Assembly (NCBI GenBank): GCA_947561585.1
Contig: CANNZV010000502.1
Span: forward strand, 726,454-790,453
DNA length: 64,000 nucleotides
Reading direction: 5' to 3'
Source: Caprella mutica
Lineage: Eukaryota > Arthropoda > Malacostraca > Amphipoda > Caprellidae
Under the pieces are notes generated by a model. The model made no database searches and was not told the origin of the DNA. It saw only the letters and a program-made list of their open reading frames with translations. Shown piece by piece: positions 11,141 through 23,900 of the stretch (position 1 is the first letter of the stretch; each line of letters begins with the position of its first letter). The position numbers and the translations under genes were made by a program.

Positions 11141-11314
11141 TTGAAGAGCATAACCCTAGCGCTATCCTCTAAAACTGCACCTTAAAAATGATAAACATGG
11201 TAAAAAATGAAAAGAAGAAAGTCATAATCCAAATTACAACAGTTCGGGGTCCAAGGGACTCCAGCCCCCTTCTCTTCCATTCACCACAGACAGCTTCAGG
11301 ATAGAGCCCCTGGG
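11141..11314. repeat. Duplicated segment, copy 3
   Basis: Third copy of the block at 10217-10402, same orientation: AGTTGAAGAGCATAACCC through CAGCTTCAGGATAGAGCC. Confidence 0.75.
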
Positions 11315-11487
11315 GCAATTTTCAAAGAAAATACAGTAGACACCAGAGAAACAGTTTCATTTGATTATTTTTACTAATTAATGCATATTAGTTATATTAA
11401 AATATTTCATAAGAAAATTAGACGCACCCTCCCTAAACGTCTGTTTCGGAACCAAAGGCATCTACCACTCAAAACAAAAAGAAATTA

Positions 11488-11640
11488 AATAGAAGGGACT
11501 CGAAGAAGCAGTCAGAAAGGAAACTGACTCTATGAACAGTGTCTCCTACTACCAGTGTGTGACAATGCTCATGAATGGAGTAAAGCTACTCCGTGAATGC
11601 AGTCACTTACCAAGGAATATGACGAAAAGAGACACACGCT
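11488..11640. repeat. Local duplication, copy 2
   Basis: Diverged copy of 9985-10125, same orientation. It lies 340 bp downstream of the SNX14 stop codon. Confidence 0.65.
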
Positions 11641-11981
11641 TCGTGACGGTCTAGAATATAAAGATTTGAATAGTTTAGCTACTTCTGATATGAATTATGA
11701 TAAAGTACATCAACAGTAAAAAGTTAAAACACTCTGCTACGATAAAAAGTGGATTGTAAAACTCATATCACGATAACAAATAAATAGTATAAAATTTTCA
11801 AAAACAGAATGCCCCGACAACTCTCGAAAAGAGTAAATACTAAGATTTGGGCAGAATAGAAATCTGGATCATAGCTAACTAATTAATAAGAAATAATATT
11901 TCTCCCGTTAAAAATGTCAATCAATAATAAATCTAACAGGTAGATGAAATGCAAAGGACTTCGTAGAAGAAGCAACACTCT

Positions 11982-14900
11982 TCATTTCTCTTGAGGGGTT
12001 GTTGCTAAAACCATTTCAGGGAAAAGTTCCTCGAGTATTTGGTCGCATAGAATGTAAGTAAGTTGTTTATTCAGTAGTGGGTGTTGGAAGAGGTTGACTA
12101 CCAAGTTACAACCCTCCTTGTACCCATCGTCATCCAAGAGAATCCTAGTGAACCAAGGAGGGAGCAGTGCTAGCACGGCAGCACGTAGCTCCAACTCACG
12201 GCGCCGTCTTTGAGGGGAAGAACGGACAGGAAAATCCTCCACAAGAGCTTCTTTGAGGACATGAGTGAGCTTCACAAGCCTCTTGGGGGTTATTGACGAG
12301 GGCAACTTCTTTCTGATGAACCAAACGATGGCTGCCTCAACTGTGGCACCCACGACGGCATTAAGAGCAATAAGCCACCGTACGGCTCCCAGGGAGATGC
12401 CGAAGACTCTGACACCGACATACATCAGAGTCTCTACTATACCACCACCCACAAACTGAGCAGGGGGAGGGGGGTTAACTGGGAGTGATGTGGAGGGGGG
12501 ACATGGGGGAAGAGAGCGGAGGTTATCTTCATAGACAGTGGACAGGAGGGGATAAATCTCACTGCTCAGTGACTCTGAAGCTTCCTCCGCCTCCTCCAAT
12601 GAATTGTTTTCACTCTTGCAATCTCCGTCTGCCAAGGAGGTCCTCAAGAACCTCCCTATGAACTTCTCCAAGTGCTGTCCTCTCTCTTTCACTAGTTTTC
12701 TTGGCACGTCTCGTATCAACCTGCCGAGTGAAGCGTCCGGTAGGAATGAAGTGGTGAATTCATCCTTGGATTTCAGGAAAAGAAACAGCAGTTGAGACTT
12801 ACGGAGGGCGGGCGTCTGTAAGAGTTTCTGTAGATACTCTTCAAAAATCTGCCTCCGTGTAATCATGAAGTCACTTGCGTGGCTGGAGGTGAACAAAGAG
12901 CGCCGGGAGGGCAATGTGTTGTACTGGAATTCTCCGTGGAACTCTGTAAGTTTGCTCTCCAGGATATAAAACTCGTGAAATCTTCTAAGGACTTCCCAAT
13001 GGGTGTCTTCGGAGTTATTATCCCCCGACACATCTATTCTGGTGACATCTATGACGAAGAAGTGAGTCATCTTGCTAGGTAGGTTGGGGTCCGGTACATA
13101 GTCGACTCTGGGGATGGTTATCCGCCATGCACTCAGGTCACGGTAACTACCTGATGCCAGTCCTTCCAACCCACCATGGGGCCCATGGGGAACAGGGGTG
13201 GGTGTCCCTTCCTCCTGTAGATACAAAAACATTAAAAATTGGAATACAGGTAAATAAAAACAACAGAAATTAATAAACACATATTAGCTACCTACCAAAA
13301 TAGTAAATCAAAGTAAATATTTTTCATTCAAAATTTCATCACAAAGTATTGAAGAATTATCACCATTTCAATATAAATTTAAATTTGTACTCATTCTTAA
13401 AGCTAGTTGCTAATAAGTTACCAGAAAATAAGTACCCGAGCAACCTCAAAATTCAAGTCATTTAAAATCATTTCACAATAACATTAAACCAGAGACAAAT
13501 AAGCAGAAATGAATACCAAAGCAACAGGCGATTAAACTTAGAAAAGATGCAAAAAAGTCGTGATGAATAAGGAAAATAATGAATTTGAAAATTAGGATAG
13601 TTTGCCATGCAAAATCAGTACATCTCGTTTTCTATTAAAGATTCTTTTGGAGGGGAGACTGAACAGATAACACGGACACCAGGTAAAAAAATACTCTTCA
13701 TACCTATAGAAGAAAATGAAGAGTTGGGATTGAAGTTGTTACCTAACTCAAACTTGCAATTGAAAATCTCACCAGTGCTATATGACGAATTAATAAATAA
13801 GGTTATTATAAGTGACATATATCAGGGGAAGTTCTGAGTTATCGGACGGTTCCACATTTTCGAGCATATAAGATAAAAAATTTATTTCTAATTATTGTTA
13901 AAAAAAACTATTAAATTATAAATTAGTCTGTACACATAAACCTTCTAATGGTCGAAAATGTGAAACCATCCAATAACTTGAAACATAAACTTTAAAGTAT
14001 TTAACTAATTTTAGTAGAAGAGACAACAATTAGCTAATATATTATTGGTAATTAGAAAAATGGGGCAACTTGAGAGAGATGAGTAAATGATTTAATTACA
14101 GTTGAACAATTTATGTTAGTAAAAGTCATACCCGTGTTAGTAAAAGTCATACCCGTGTTAGTAAAAGTCATACCCGTGTTAGTAAAAGTCATACTAGTGT
14201 TAGTAAAAGTCATACTCGTGTTGGTAAAAGTCATACTCGTGTTGGTAAAAGTCATACTCGTGTTGGTAAAAGTCATACTCGTGTTGGTAAAAGTCATACT
14301 CGTGTTGGTAAAAGTCATACTTGTGTTGGTAAAAGTCATACTCGTGTTGGTAAAAGTCATACTCGTGTTGGTAAAAGTCATACTCGTGTTGGTAAAAGTC
14401 ATACTCGTGTTGGTAAAAGTCATACTCGTGTTGGTAAAAGTCATACTCGTGTTGGTAAAAGTCATACTCGTGTTGGTAAAAGTCATACTCGTGTTGGTAA
14501 AAGTCATACTCGTGTTGGTAAAAGTCATACTCGTGTTGGTAAAAGTCATACTCGTGTTGGTAAAAGTCATACTCGTGTTGGTAAAAGTCATACTCGTGTT
14601 GGTAAAAGTCATACTCGTGTTGATAAAAGTCATACTCATGTTGGTAAAAGTCATACTCGTGTTGGTAAAATTCATACTCGTGTTGGTAAAAGTCATACTC
14701 GTGTTGGTAAAAGTCATACTCGTGTTGGTAAAAGTCATACTCGTGTTGGTAAAAGTCATACTCGTGTTGGTAAAAGTCATACTCGTGTTGGTAAAAGTCA
14801 TACTCGTGTTGGTAAAAGTCATAATCGTGTTGGTATGTCATACTCGTGTTGGTAAAAAGTCATACTCGTGTTGGTAAGTCATACTCGTGTTGGTAAGTCA

Positions 14901-17900
14901 TACTCGTTTTGGTAAGTCATACTCGTGCTGGTAAGTCATACTCGTGTTGGTAAAAGTCATACTCGTGTTGGTAAAAGTCATACTCGTGTTAGTAAAAGTC
15001 ATACTCGTGTTGGTAAGTCATACTCGTGTTGGTAAAAGTCATACTCGTGTTGGTAAAAGTCATACTTGTGTTGGTAAAAGTCATACTCGTGTTGGTAAAA
15101 GTCATACTCGTGTTAGTAAAAGTCATACTCGTGTTGGTAAGTCATACTCGTGTTGGTAAAAGTCATACTCGTGTTGATAAGTCATACTCGTGTTAGTAGC
15201 TTCACATGCCTAAGGTTAAAACCTACACACCAGAAGTAACTGACAGACATCTTCACCCTGGTCGTCAATCTGGTACTCTACAGACGAAAGGGCTTCGTCC
15301 CCGGCAACTACCTGCGGCTTGAAGACAATCTGCGCCCCAAGGGACTTCAAGGACCGCCCCACACTGTTGACCCTCTGCACCACACCCTTACCAACCACAG
15401 GAGTTGCTGAAGAAAGTAGCACTGTGGGGTTGGAAACGCTGGTCCGGAGTCGAGAAGATAAAACGGCGCTACTGTCAGATGAGCTTCGGACATGATGTTG
15501 ATGGTTCCTAATCGACTGTGATAAATCCTCGCTATTTGGAAATTGGGAACACAATATTTTGTAATTAGGATATTCTGTAAACCTATACAACTTGGACATA
15601 TTCAATCGAACCCGACCATCATCGGTAACTCCGATAAAACGAGGTTTCACACTAAGCATCAATAAACGAATTGTCAAAAGAATAAAAAAAACTTAACTTC
15701 TGAATGGTATTCATAACTGCACGAAAACAAAACAGAACACTGTGCTGTAACAGTAAATAAATGTAATAAAGGAAGACATGCTTACAGGGATAAATTGGGT
15801 AGTCAGGATGCTCTGCAACGGGAAAACAATTAAAGGAAATGTGAATTACGGAGCCATTGAATGTCACTGGTACCTTTAAATTATACTATCATAAGAGAAT
15901 ATAAGAAAAAATAATATAATTATTATTTATTTCAGTTGGTATCCATGATACCTGCAGGTGAAAGTCAAACCAGAAGTTTGACTTTCGAAGTTTAGGTATT
16001 ATGGATACCAACTCAAATAAATAATCATTATATCGTTTTGTCTTGTATTCTCGTGGAGAAAGTAGGAGGAGCTTAGCAAAAAGTCTGGTGGAAAGACTTG
16101 AAAAACCCTACGTGTGTACGGCACTTAAGGAAAATTTATTCACTATAGAAGTTACATACTAACTCATTCACTATAGAAGAGTTTTTACTGCAATTAGGTT
16201 TGATAGAATAATTTGAATGTTCCAGAAACAGACAACAGTATTCGTGCGATATACAAATAATAGCACGGGATGCATTTCAGAGTGGAAAGGTATGCACCTG
16301 CAGTCTAGCCATCCTACTCTTGAAGGGACTGAATGTGGCTGAGGAACTGGAATCTGTCCGACGATGTCTGCAGCAATGGGGTAATGGGTTAGTGAGTTAT
16401 TAGGGATATCTTGAGAGGTAATATAATGGGTTATTGAGTTAATTAGGAATATATAGATGGGTAATATATTGTGGGATAAAGCCAAGAGTATAGGTATTTC
16501 CATTTACTTTGATATATGATAGCCAATTAGTATCTTTTTGTTAGATCAGTAATCATATTTCGTTGAAAGCGAGAAAAATAGTGATTAGCTACCTAGCTAC
16601 AAAGAGATTATAGAATAAACATATGTAGCTATTGTAAATGAAAATATATGAAATTATGAAGTGTAAATTCATTCTAATAGTGCAGTGACCATATAAAATG
16701 AATGGTAGCTAAGTTAATATAGAAATGCAGTGCTTATGGAGGATGTAAATAATTTACAGAGCAGCAAGCTTTAGAATGAGAATATCACAATTCGAATACT
16801 AAAAAAACAAGGGTAACTTCTGAGTTATTGGACGGTTCCACATTTTCTATCCTATAAAAAGAAACGCAAAAATTAAATTGATTTTGATTGGTATCCATGA
16901 TACCTGCAGGTATCCTGCATACGAATAAATATCACCAATTAAATCATCTAGCAATATTTCTTCTATGTTATCGAAACTGTGGAACAGTACAATAACTTGT
17001 AACTTGCCCTAGCATGTTAAAAAGTTGATTACAATTTAGCAAAGTTAAAAGTCATGAATTGCAAGTTTGAACAGCTCTCGCACTCGCTATAATCGCATAA
17101 GTTTACTTATACAATGAATTAAACGAACTAATAAATAAAAAAAGTTGGAGATATAGAAGAATTCATAATGAATGATGCAGAACAAAAATCTTTGAGAATG
17201 TATCTTCTGAAAATAAGAAGACGTTAGGATAATTTCTTAATTATTGGTCTGTTTCACATCTTCGGTCATATAAGAAAAAATGATATAATAATTTCAGTAG
17301 GATAGGTTGAGTAAAAACAACCAACCCGAGTTGGTTGTTTTTACTCAACCTATCCTATTGAAATTATTATATCGTTTTTTCTTATATGACCGAAGATGTG
17401 GAACTGACCGATAATTCGTAACTTACCCTATGTATCTTTTGTAAATAAGAGGCTGCTAGCAATCATGGCGAAAAAATGTGAATGCATGTGCTACATATAA
17501 AATATTTGGTGGAGTAGCTATGTATAAATAGAGCATGTCACAGGATGGGAATTTAATATTCCTTTTTGTTCCAATTGAATTCCTAGAATAAGAATTAGGA
17601 ATTCTGGAATGATGGAAGGAAGCAAAATATTCCAATTTGGAAGACTGAGCAGCAGGGAAAGAAAACTGGAATTTTGTTCGATTTCTAATGTAAATCAAGT
17701 AATTTTGATATTATAATTAAATATTGTATTCAAAAATATGAATTCGTATCAATATTATTTTTATAATATTTTCAATTGTACGAACTACAGATTTTTATAT
17801 TTTACTGAAGTTATTTCCTATTTCATTTTCCATAAGGTTGAATTTCTATTCAATTTATTAACATTATAGCCTTTATCCAACTTTTAGTTTTTATAACCCG

Positions 17901-20900
17901 TATACAGAGTCAACAAAGAACAAACAAAATTAGAATTTCCATTCTTTTTAGTAAATTACAACAAATCAGTCAATAAGAAAATCACTTGTAAAGGGAGAGG
18001 TTTTGGGGGGGGGAGTATACCCAGGCAAGACGGATTTATTCCTGGGATATTCCCGTATTATCCCAGGGATCAATCTTCCTTCAATAGGATAATCCCTTAA
18101 TATCCCAGGAGTAAATCCTTCTTGCCAGTGTAGAGTGCCTTGCTAGGAGTAATACCTACTTGCTTCTACTTGGAGAGCTGTCAAGATGAATGATGAATTA
18201 GAAAATGATATTAGGATGTTTAAATTTTAAAGCAGGAGAAATAGTTTAACTAAATTGACTTATTGGTGGAAATAAGGACTAGATATGATGAACAGGATTA
18301 TAAAACTATTACTAGGGTAAGTTACGAATTATCGGTCAGTTCCACATCTTCAGTAATATAAAGAAAAAACGATATAATTGTTAATTATATCGTTTTTTCT
18401 TATACGACCAAAGATGTGGATCTGATCGATAATTTGTAACTTAACCTACCTAGAAATCAATTGGTGGAAAAAATTTTATCAAACTGTAGTCAGTTTGACC
18501 CAGAATTATAAAACATTTCTTTAAATTAGGATCTAGCTAATTACTATTATATATTCTTTTTTTAGATAGCTAGTAACTAAATGGAAAACTAATCAACTTT
18601 TTAAGTAAAAAACATAGCTAATTACTAATGAGATATATAATATTAACAAATAATTAGATTAAATATTTCACAGGTAAATCCCACCTGTTGGATGCCTTGT
18701 GAGTAATTTGTGAACTTCTAGAGCCACACAGGTGAGCAAAGTACTGGAAAAGATAATAAATTAGGTTAGGTCTCGAGTTATTGGACTGTTCCACATTTAT
18801 GATCATGAGAAACAATTTATCTTTAATTGTTATTTAATTCTTTTTTATTCAAATAAACACTAAATTATATCTTAGCTAATAAATTTCTATATTTAAAATC
18901 TGAATTTTCTTACAATAGAACAACATAGCTAGCTATTGGTTATTGGTTACTATTATACTATCAATTTATATTATCAATCAAATATAATTGTTACATCAAT
19001 GCTAATTTTTTGTAAAGAATGTAATTTGTTTCTGCCTATTGCAAAAATTCAATTTGTTATGTAAAAATAAAATAGTATTCCAAATAAAATAATTTAGCAA
19101 CTAATTTCTCCATATTATAATTACCATAAAATGTCAGTAATTGAATGTGAAGCCAACAAACTTCATCTTACTAGACTTCATCTTACTAGACTTCATCTTA
19201 CTAGACTTCATCTTACTAGACTTCATCTTACTAGACTTCATCTTACTAGACTTCATCTTACTAGACTTCATCTTACTAGACTTCATCTTACTAGACTTCA
19301 TCTTACTAGACTTCATCTTACTAGACTTCATCTTACTAGACTTCATCTTACTAGACTTCATCTTACTAGACTTCATCTTACAAGACTTCATCTTACAAGA
19401 CTTCATCTTACAAGACTTCATCTTACTAGACTTCATCTTACTAGACTTCATCTTACTAGACTTCATCTTACTAGACTTCATCTTACTAGACTTCATCTTA
19501 CTAGACTTCATCTTACTAGACTTCATCTTACTAGACTTCATCTTACTAGACTTCATCTTACTAGACTTCATCTTACTAGACTTCATCTTACTAGACTTCA
19601 TCTTACTAGACTTCATCTTACTAGACTTCATCTTACAAGACTTCATCTTACAAGACTTCATCTTATTACTCACCATGTGACTATTTAAGAAGAGGGGCAG
19701 GTATTCTCTTTCTAACAGGTTGTACGCATACTCATAAGCTTGGAAAAGAGGTCTGGTGGTTCGTAACTTGACTATGGCTGATGCTTCGCTGTGAACCACT
19801 GAAAGAAAAAAAATAGTTAGCTTTTTGATGGGTCTGTATATTCTGCTAATAAGCTATAGCTACTGAAAATAAATTTTTAGTTCAAATTTCTCTTCAATTT
19901 TAGTTTACTTCTAAAGTTCTAGTATAAAATAAAATAAGAGAAATGTAAATTTTGTAGTTGGGTCAATAAGAACTTTTTCTGCCAATTAGCTCTAGCTAAC
20001 TACATGCATTTAAATATTTCGCAGACAATCTCTTCAGAAACAGAAAGCCTAGGTAGATCAAATATATAAATATTAAGAAGTCTGGGACGATATGCCAAAT
20101 AGCTACTAATTTCAATGTCATTAGCTACTAATTTTGTTTTACTATTATGGTAAAGACTCTGGTATCTTCTATTATTTATTAATTAAAAAACTGGAATCCC
20201 TAGGGTGAATTTTAAAATATTAAAACTTTGATGCAATTTTCTACATTACGTCGAAAATAATAAACTTGAAGGCTGAAGCATATCTCACTGTCTCGTATTT
20301 GAGTCACTACGTCAGGAGGGAAGGGCAGCTTGTCAGGAGCACCGGGAGCCATGTAGGAGTGGTAGAGGTCCAACGCCTCGCTGTGAAGCTGCTGTAACTC
20401 TGAAGAACTCAATTCAGGGTCCAGAATGTGCCGATTGAAGTCCTCTGAAAAAAAGTCAATATTAGCTATACCTTTTAAATATATTTTATAGATTCCAATG
20501 CAAAGATAATTTAGGATGATATTTTGGCTCAATTATTCTCTTTTCAGATAAACTTCAGTTACCAACATATAAAAATGTAAATCCTGCTACACCAAAAAGA
20601 AATTGATTTCCTTTTCCATTTCTCAAGTAACATTACCCATCAGTTACATATGTAAAACATCAGACAAAAACTAACCAACTGAAAGACAGAACTGTAGAAT
20701 GTTGATAGCTGATTCTTCTTTGAGGAATGTGTGGAAGAGATAAAGCAACGTTTGGTCCTTCAAAACAGCTGAGAGATTACTGCGTATGCTCGAGTTCCTG
20801 GGATGCGTGTTAACGGATGCAAAGTTTTTCAAGAAATGCACTTCCTCCAATTCATTTTCAGTGGCAACATCTGGCTCTCTGGTGGGGGAAACTTTCTGGG

Positions 20901-23900
20901 GCATTGAGTAAGGATTATTTGGACTGTTTTTATTGAGGAGAAGCATATTAACGTGATTCATCCTCTTCTCCATTTCTTCTTGCTGCTCAAGGTAGTTTGG
21001 ATTAATTATAAGAAGGAAGAGTAGGTTCACAGTGTCTGGTTCTGCAAAGAAATCCATAGCTTGAAGTAATAAGAAACGCCCCAACAGTTCTTTGAGAAAA
21101 CTGTCAATGACATTACTGTTTTGATATTTATTTGGCAAGAGGTAAGGCTTCACGCCAGCAATCAGAGAGCGTATGTACTGCGCCTCCGCCTCCCTGGAAT
21201 GTAAAGCCGGATGAAGCCAGCCGGCTTTCTTTGTGTATTCCAACACTCCTGCCTCGACTCCACCAATGACCCTCACCCTTCTGCCCCCCTCCACATACTG
21301 ATCCAAGTGACTGACCAGTGAAGGGACGAGGCGATCTGTAATGACTTTAGTCAGATCTACCTCCTGAAGTCTTGCAAAGAGCACACAGCAAGCGTATCTC
21401 AGGACGTATCTGATTTCATCCGCCAGCTGGTCATGCATAGAGAACTCCCTGTACCAACTGTAAACATGCTCATCTAAGATCAGATTGAGAAGCTGAAAAG
21501 AAAAAGAGAGAATAAATGAGTTAACAGAACAAGTTAGCTACTAATTTGGGCAACAATTTGTCTTATTTCTAATTAAAATAACAATTAACCAAAATAAAAT
21601 TTAATGTTATTGATAGCCAACAGTCTCAGCTACAAAACTATCACATCAGTAAATTATACCACCATAAGTAATTTAAAGATATTTTAAATCAGAAATGCAG
21701 CTTTATGAAAAAAAAGCCAATAAAGCAAGGTAAACTAAATGTCTTTTCATACAATGAAGGGAAATAATTCATTTTAGTAATTAGCTTCTCTAGTCGGAAG
21801 CTACCTAGCCAGTTATTCTAGTAAGTGGTAACTCTAATTAAAAATAACTTCTTCTGACCTCTTCCACAGCTTCGTCTACACATTTGGGGACCTTGACATG
21901 GATGTGTGGGTGGTGTGGTCCAGGCACAGCCCCTGCAAGAGAGGAAGGTAGTTGTCGAGAGCACTCTTCTCCCCCGCAAACAGAGCAAGACCTTCTTAGC
22001 TCTCTCGACTGAGATCCAGAATCTGCATCAGCTCCAAGGAACAGTACCAGGAGATTGGGAATTTGTTTTCCTTCACTGTGAAGTTCAAAATAACATAAGA
22101 AAATACATCAGCAGAATTGAATGAACTATGATATAGCTAGCTAAGATTTGAAAGATTTTTGTTATTTTTATGACATGAAACTATTTCACAAAATATGAAA
22201 TACCTAAGTAGGTACTAATGAATAAGCATAAGGAAATCCATTTTATTGCAGTATCAGATTTATATCTATTTAAAATAGATTGAAAATTAAAGGGAATTCA
22301 ATTTTTGCATTGTTTTGCAGAGAAAAAATGTGAGTCAATATTTGATAACAGTTAGTTACAGTCACAGAGAATATCACTTGTTTGCGAGAACACTGTCATA
22401 ACTTCAAAAAAGCTGTTTTTCAGCAGAGGTATATTAGTACATGTAATGTACGTACATTTAATGGTATATCGTTAGGACATTTAGCCTCTCTAGCGGTACA
22501 TTTTAAAGTTTCAATGATGATTTTTTACCAAAATAATCAGCATTTTATGATTTATATGTCCATATGGATAACTCTAAAATACATGTTTTTGTGTTTATGA
22601 CGTTGTTGCTGCAAACAAGCGATATGTAAATAATGTAAATAACAAATAAATAAAATAATAATAAATAATGAAACAGCTTCATTACCTGAACAAGAAGTAT
22701 GGAATCAACACTCCAGCTGAGTAGGCACCAATGATAACCAAACTGTAGAGGATGCTGAAAAATAAACGGAAAAATTAGAAAGTTAAAAGAGTAGGTAGCT
22801 AATGAAAAGAGAAGGTAGCATATTGTAGCTAATTAGCTACAATATGAAAAATTTCCAATGAGCATTAATATAAACTTTGATGGCTATTGGCTTCACTGTG
22901 TAGATATCAGATTTATCTTGTATGATGATATTTAGGAACTGTAACACATCTACCTATCTATAATTGGTGTAAGTATTTTGATATCCATAAGTCCCATGTT
23001 CCAGAGGCTGGCAAAATACAAGGTAATTTTTGAACCAATTTTGACAATTATTCGAAGTAAAGCTAATTTTGCCTCATTTTTGTAGATTTCATGCAAAATT
23101 TAACATGGCCACTCTGCATAATGAGTCTCCTGACTCTCGGAGATTTCAATTTGAGAGAGTTACTCTCTGACTCTCTCAGCAGATTCAGAATCTCCTGTAG
23201 CTAAATTAATGGCAACATAGGAATTAATTCAAAATCTCCCACAGCTAAATTAATGGTAACATAGGAATTAATTCAAAATCTCCTGCAGCTAAATTAATGT
23301 TAACAGGAATTAATTCAAAATCTCCCGCAGCTAAATTAATGGTAACATAGGAATTAATTCAAAATCTCCTGCAGCTAAATTAATGTTAACAGGAATTAAT
23401 TCAAAATCTCCCGCAGCTAAATTAATGGTAACATAGGAATTAATTCAAAATCTCCTGCAGCTAAATTAATGTTAACAGGAATTAATTCAAAATCTCCCGC
23501 AGCTAAATTAATGGTAGCTAACATAAGAATGGTAACATAGGATCCTGCAGAGATCAACAATATCTAGACTAAAATTGGGCTCAGATTTGTCTCAGAGAGT
23601 CTTGGAAAAAATGTTCCATATTTTATAGACTGGTAACATGAGAACCCAAGTAAAATAATATGGCTCATAAACTCTCCATTTGTCTCTCCAAAAGAAACCA
23701 AATTTCTCTTCGAAATGATCAAATTATCATAACATTGTAGCATAGGAGAAAATAGATATTTCTCGCCATTTACAATTGAAGGGCTCAAAATAACTGTGAC
23801 AAAGACACAAATTCGCCATTAAAATGGCAAGTTTGGACATGCTTTATTACCAGGATGGGAACATAGGAATTATTGAATTAACTCAAATTTGTAAGCCAAT

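Noticed and set aside
14052..14877. Long open frames (up to 256 codons) on both strands
   Set aside because: They follow from a 21-bp repeat unit without stop codons; the segment lies inside a SNX14 intron.
15786..15812. 27-bp microexon between SNX14 exons 7 and 8 (good acceptor GTTGCAG, donor GTAAGC)
   Set aside because: In the required phase it brings in a TGA, whereas direct joining of exons 7 and 8 keeps the frame.
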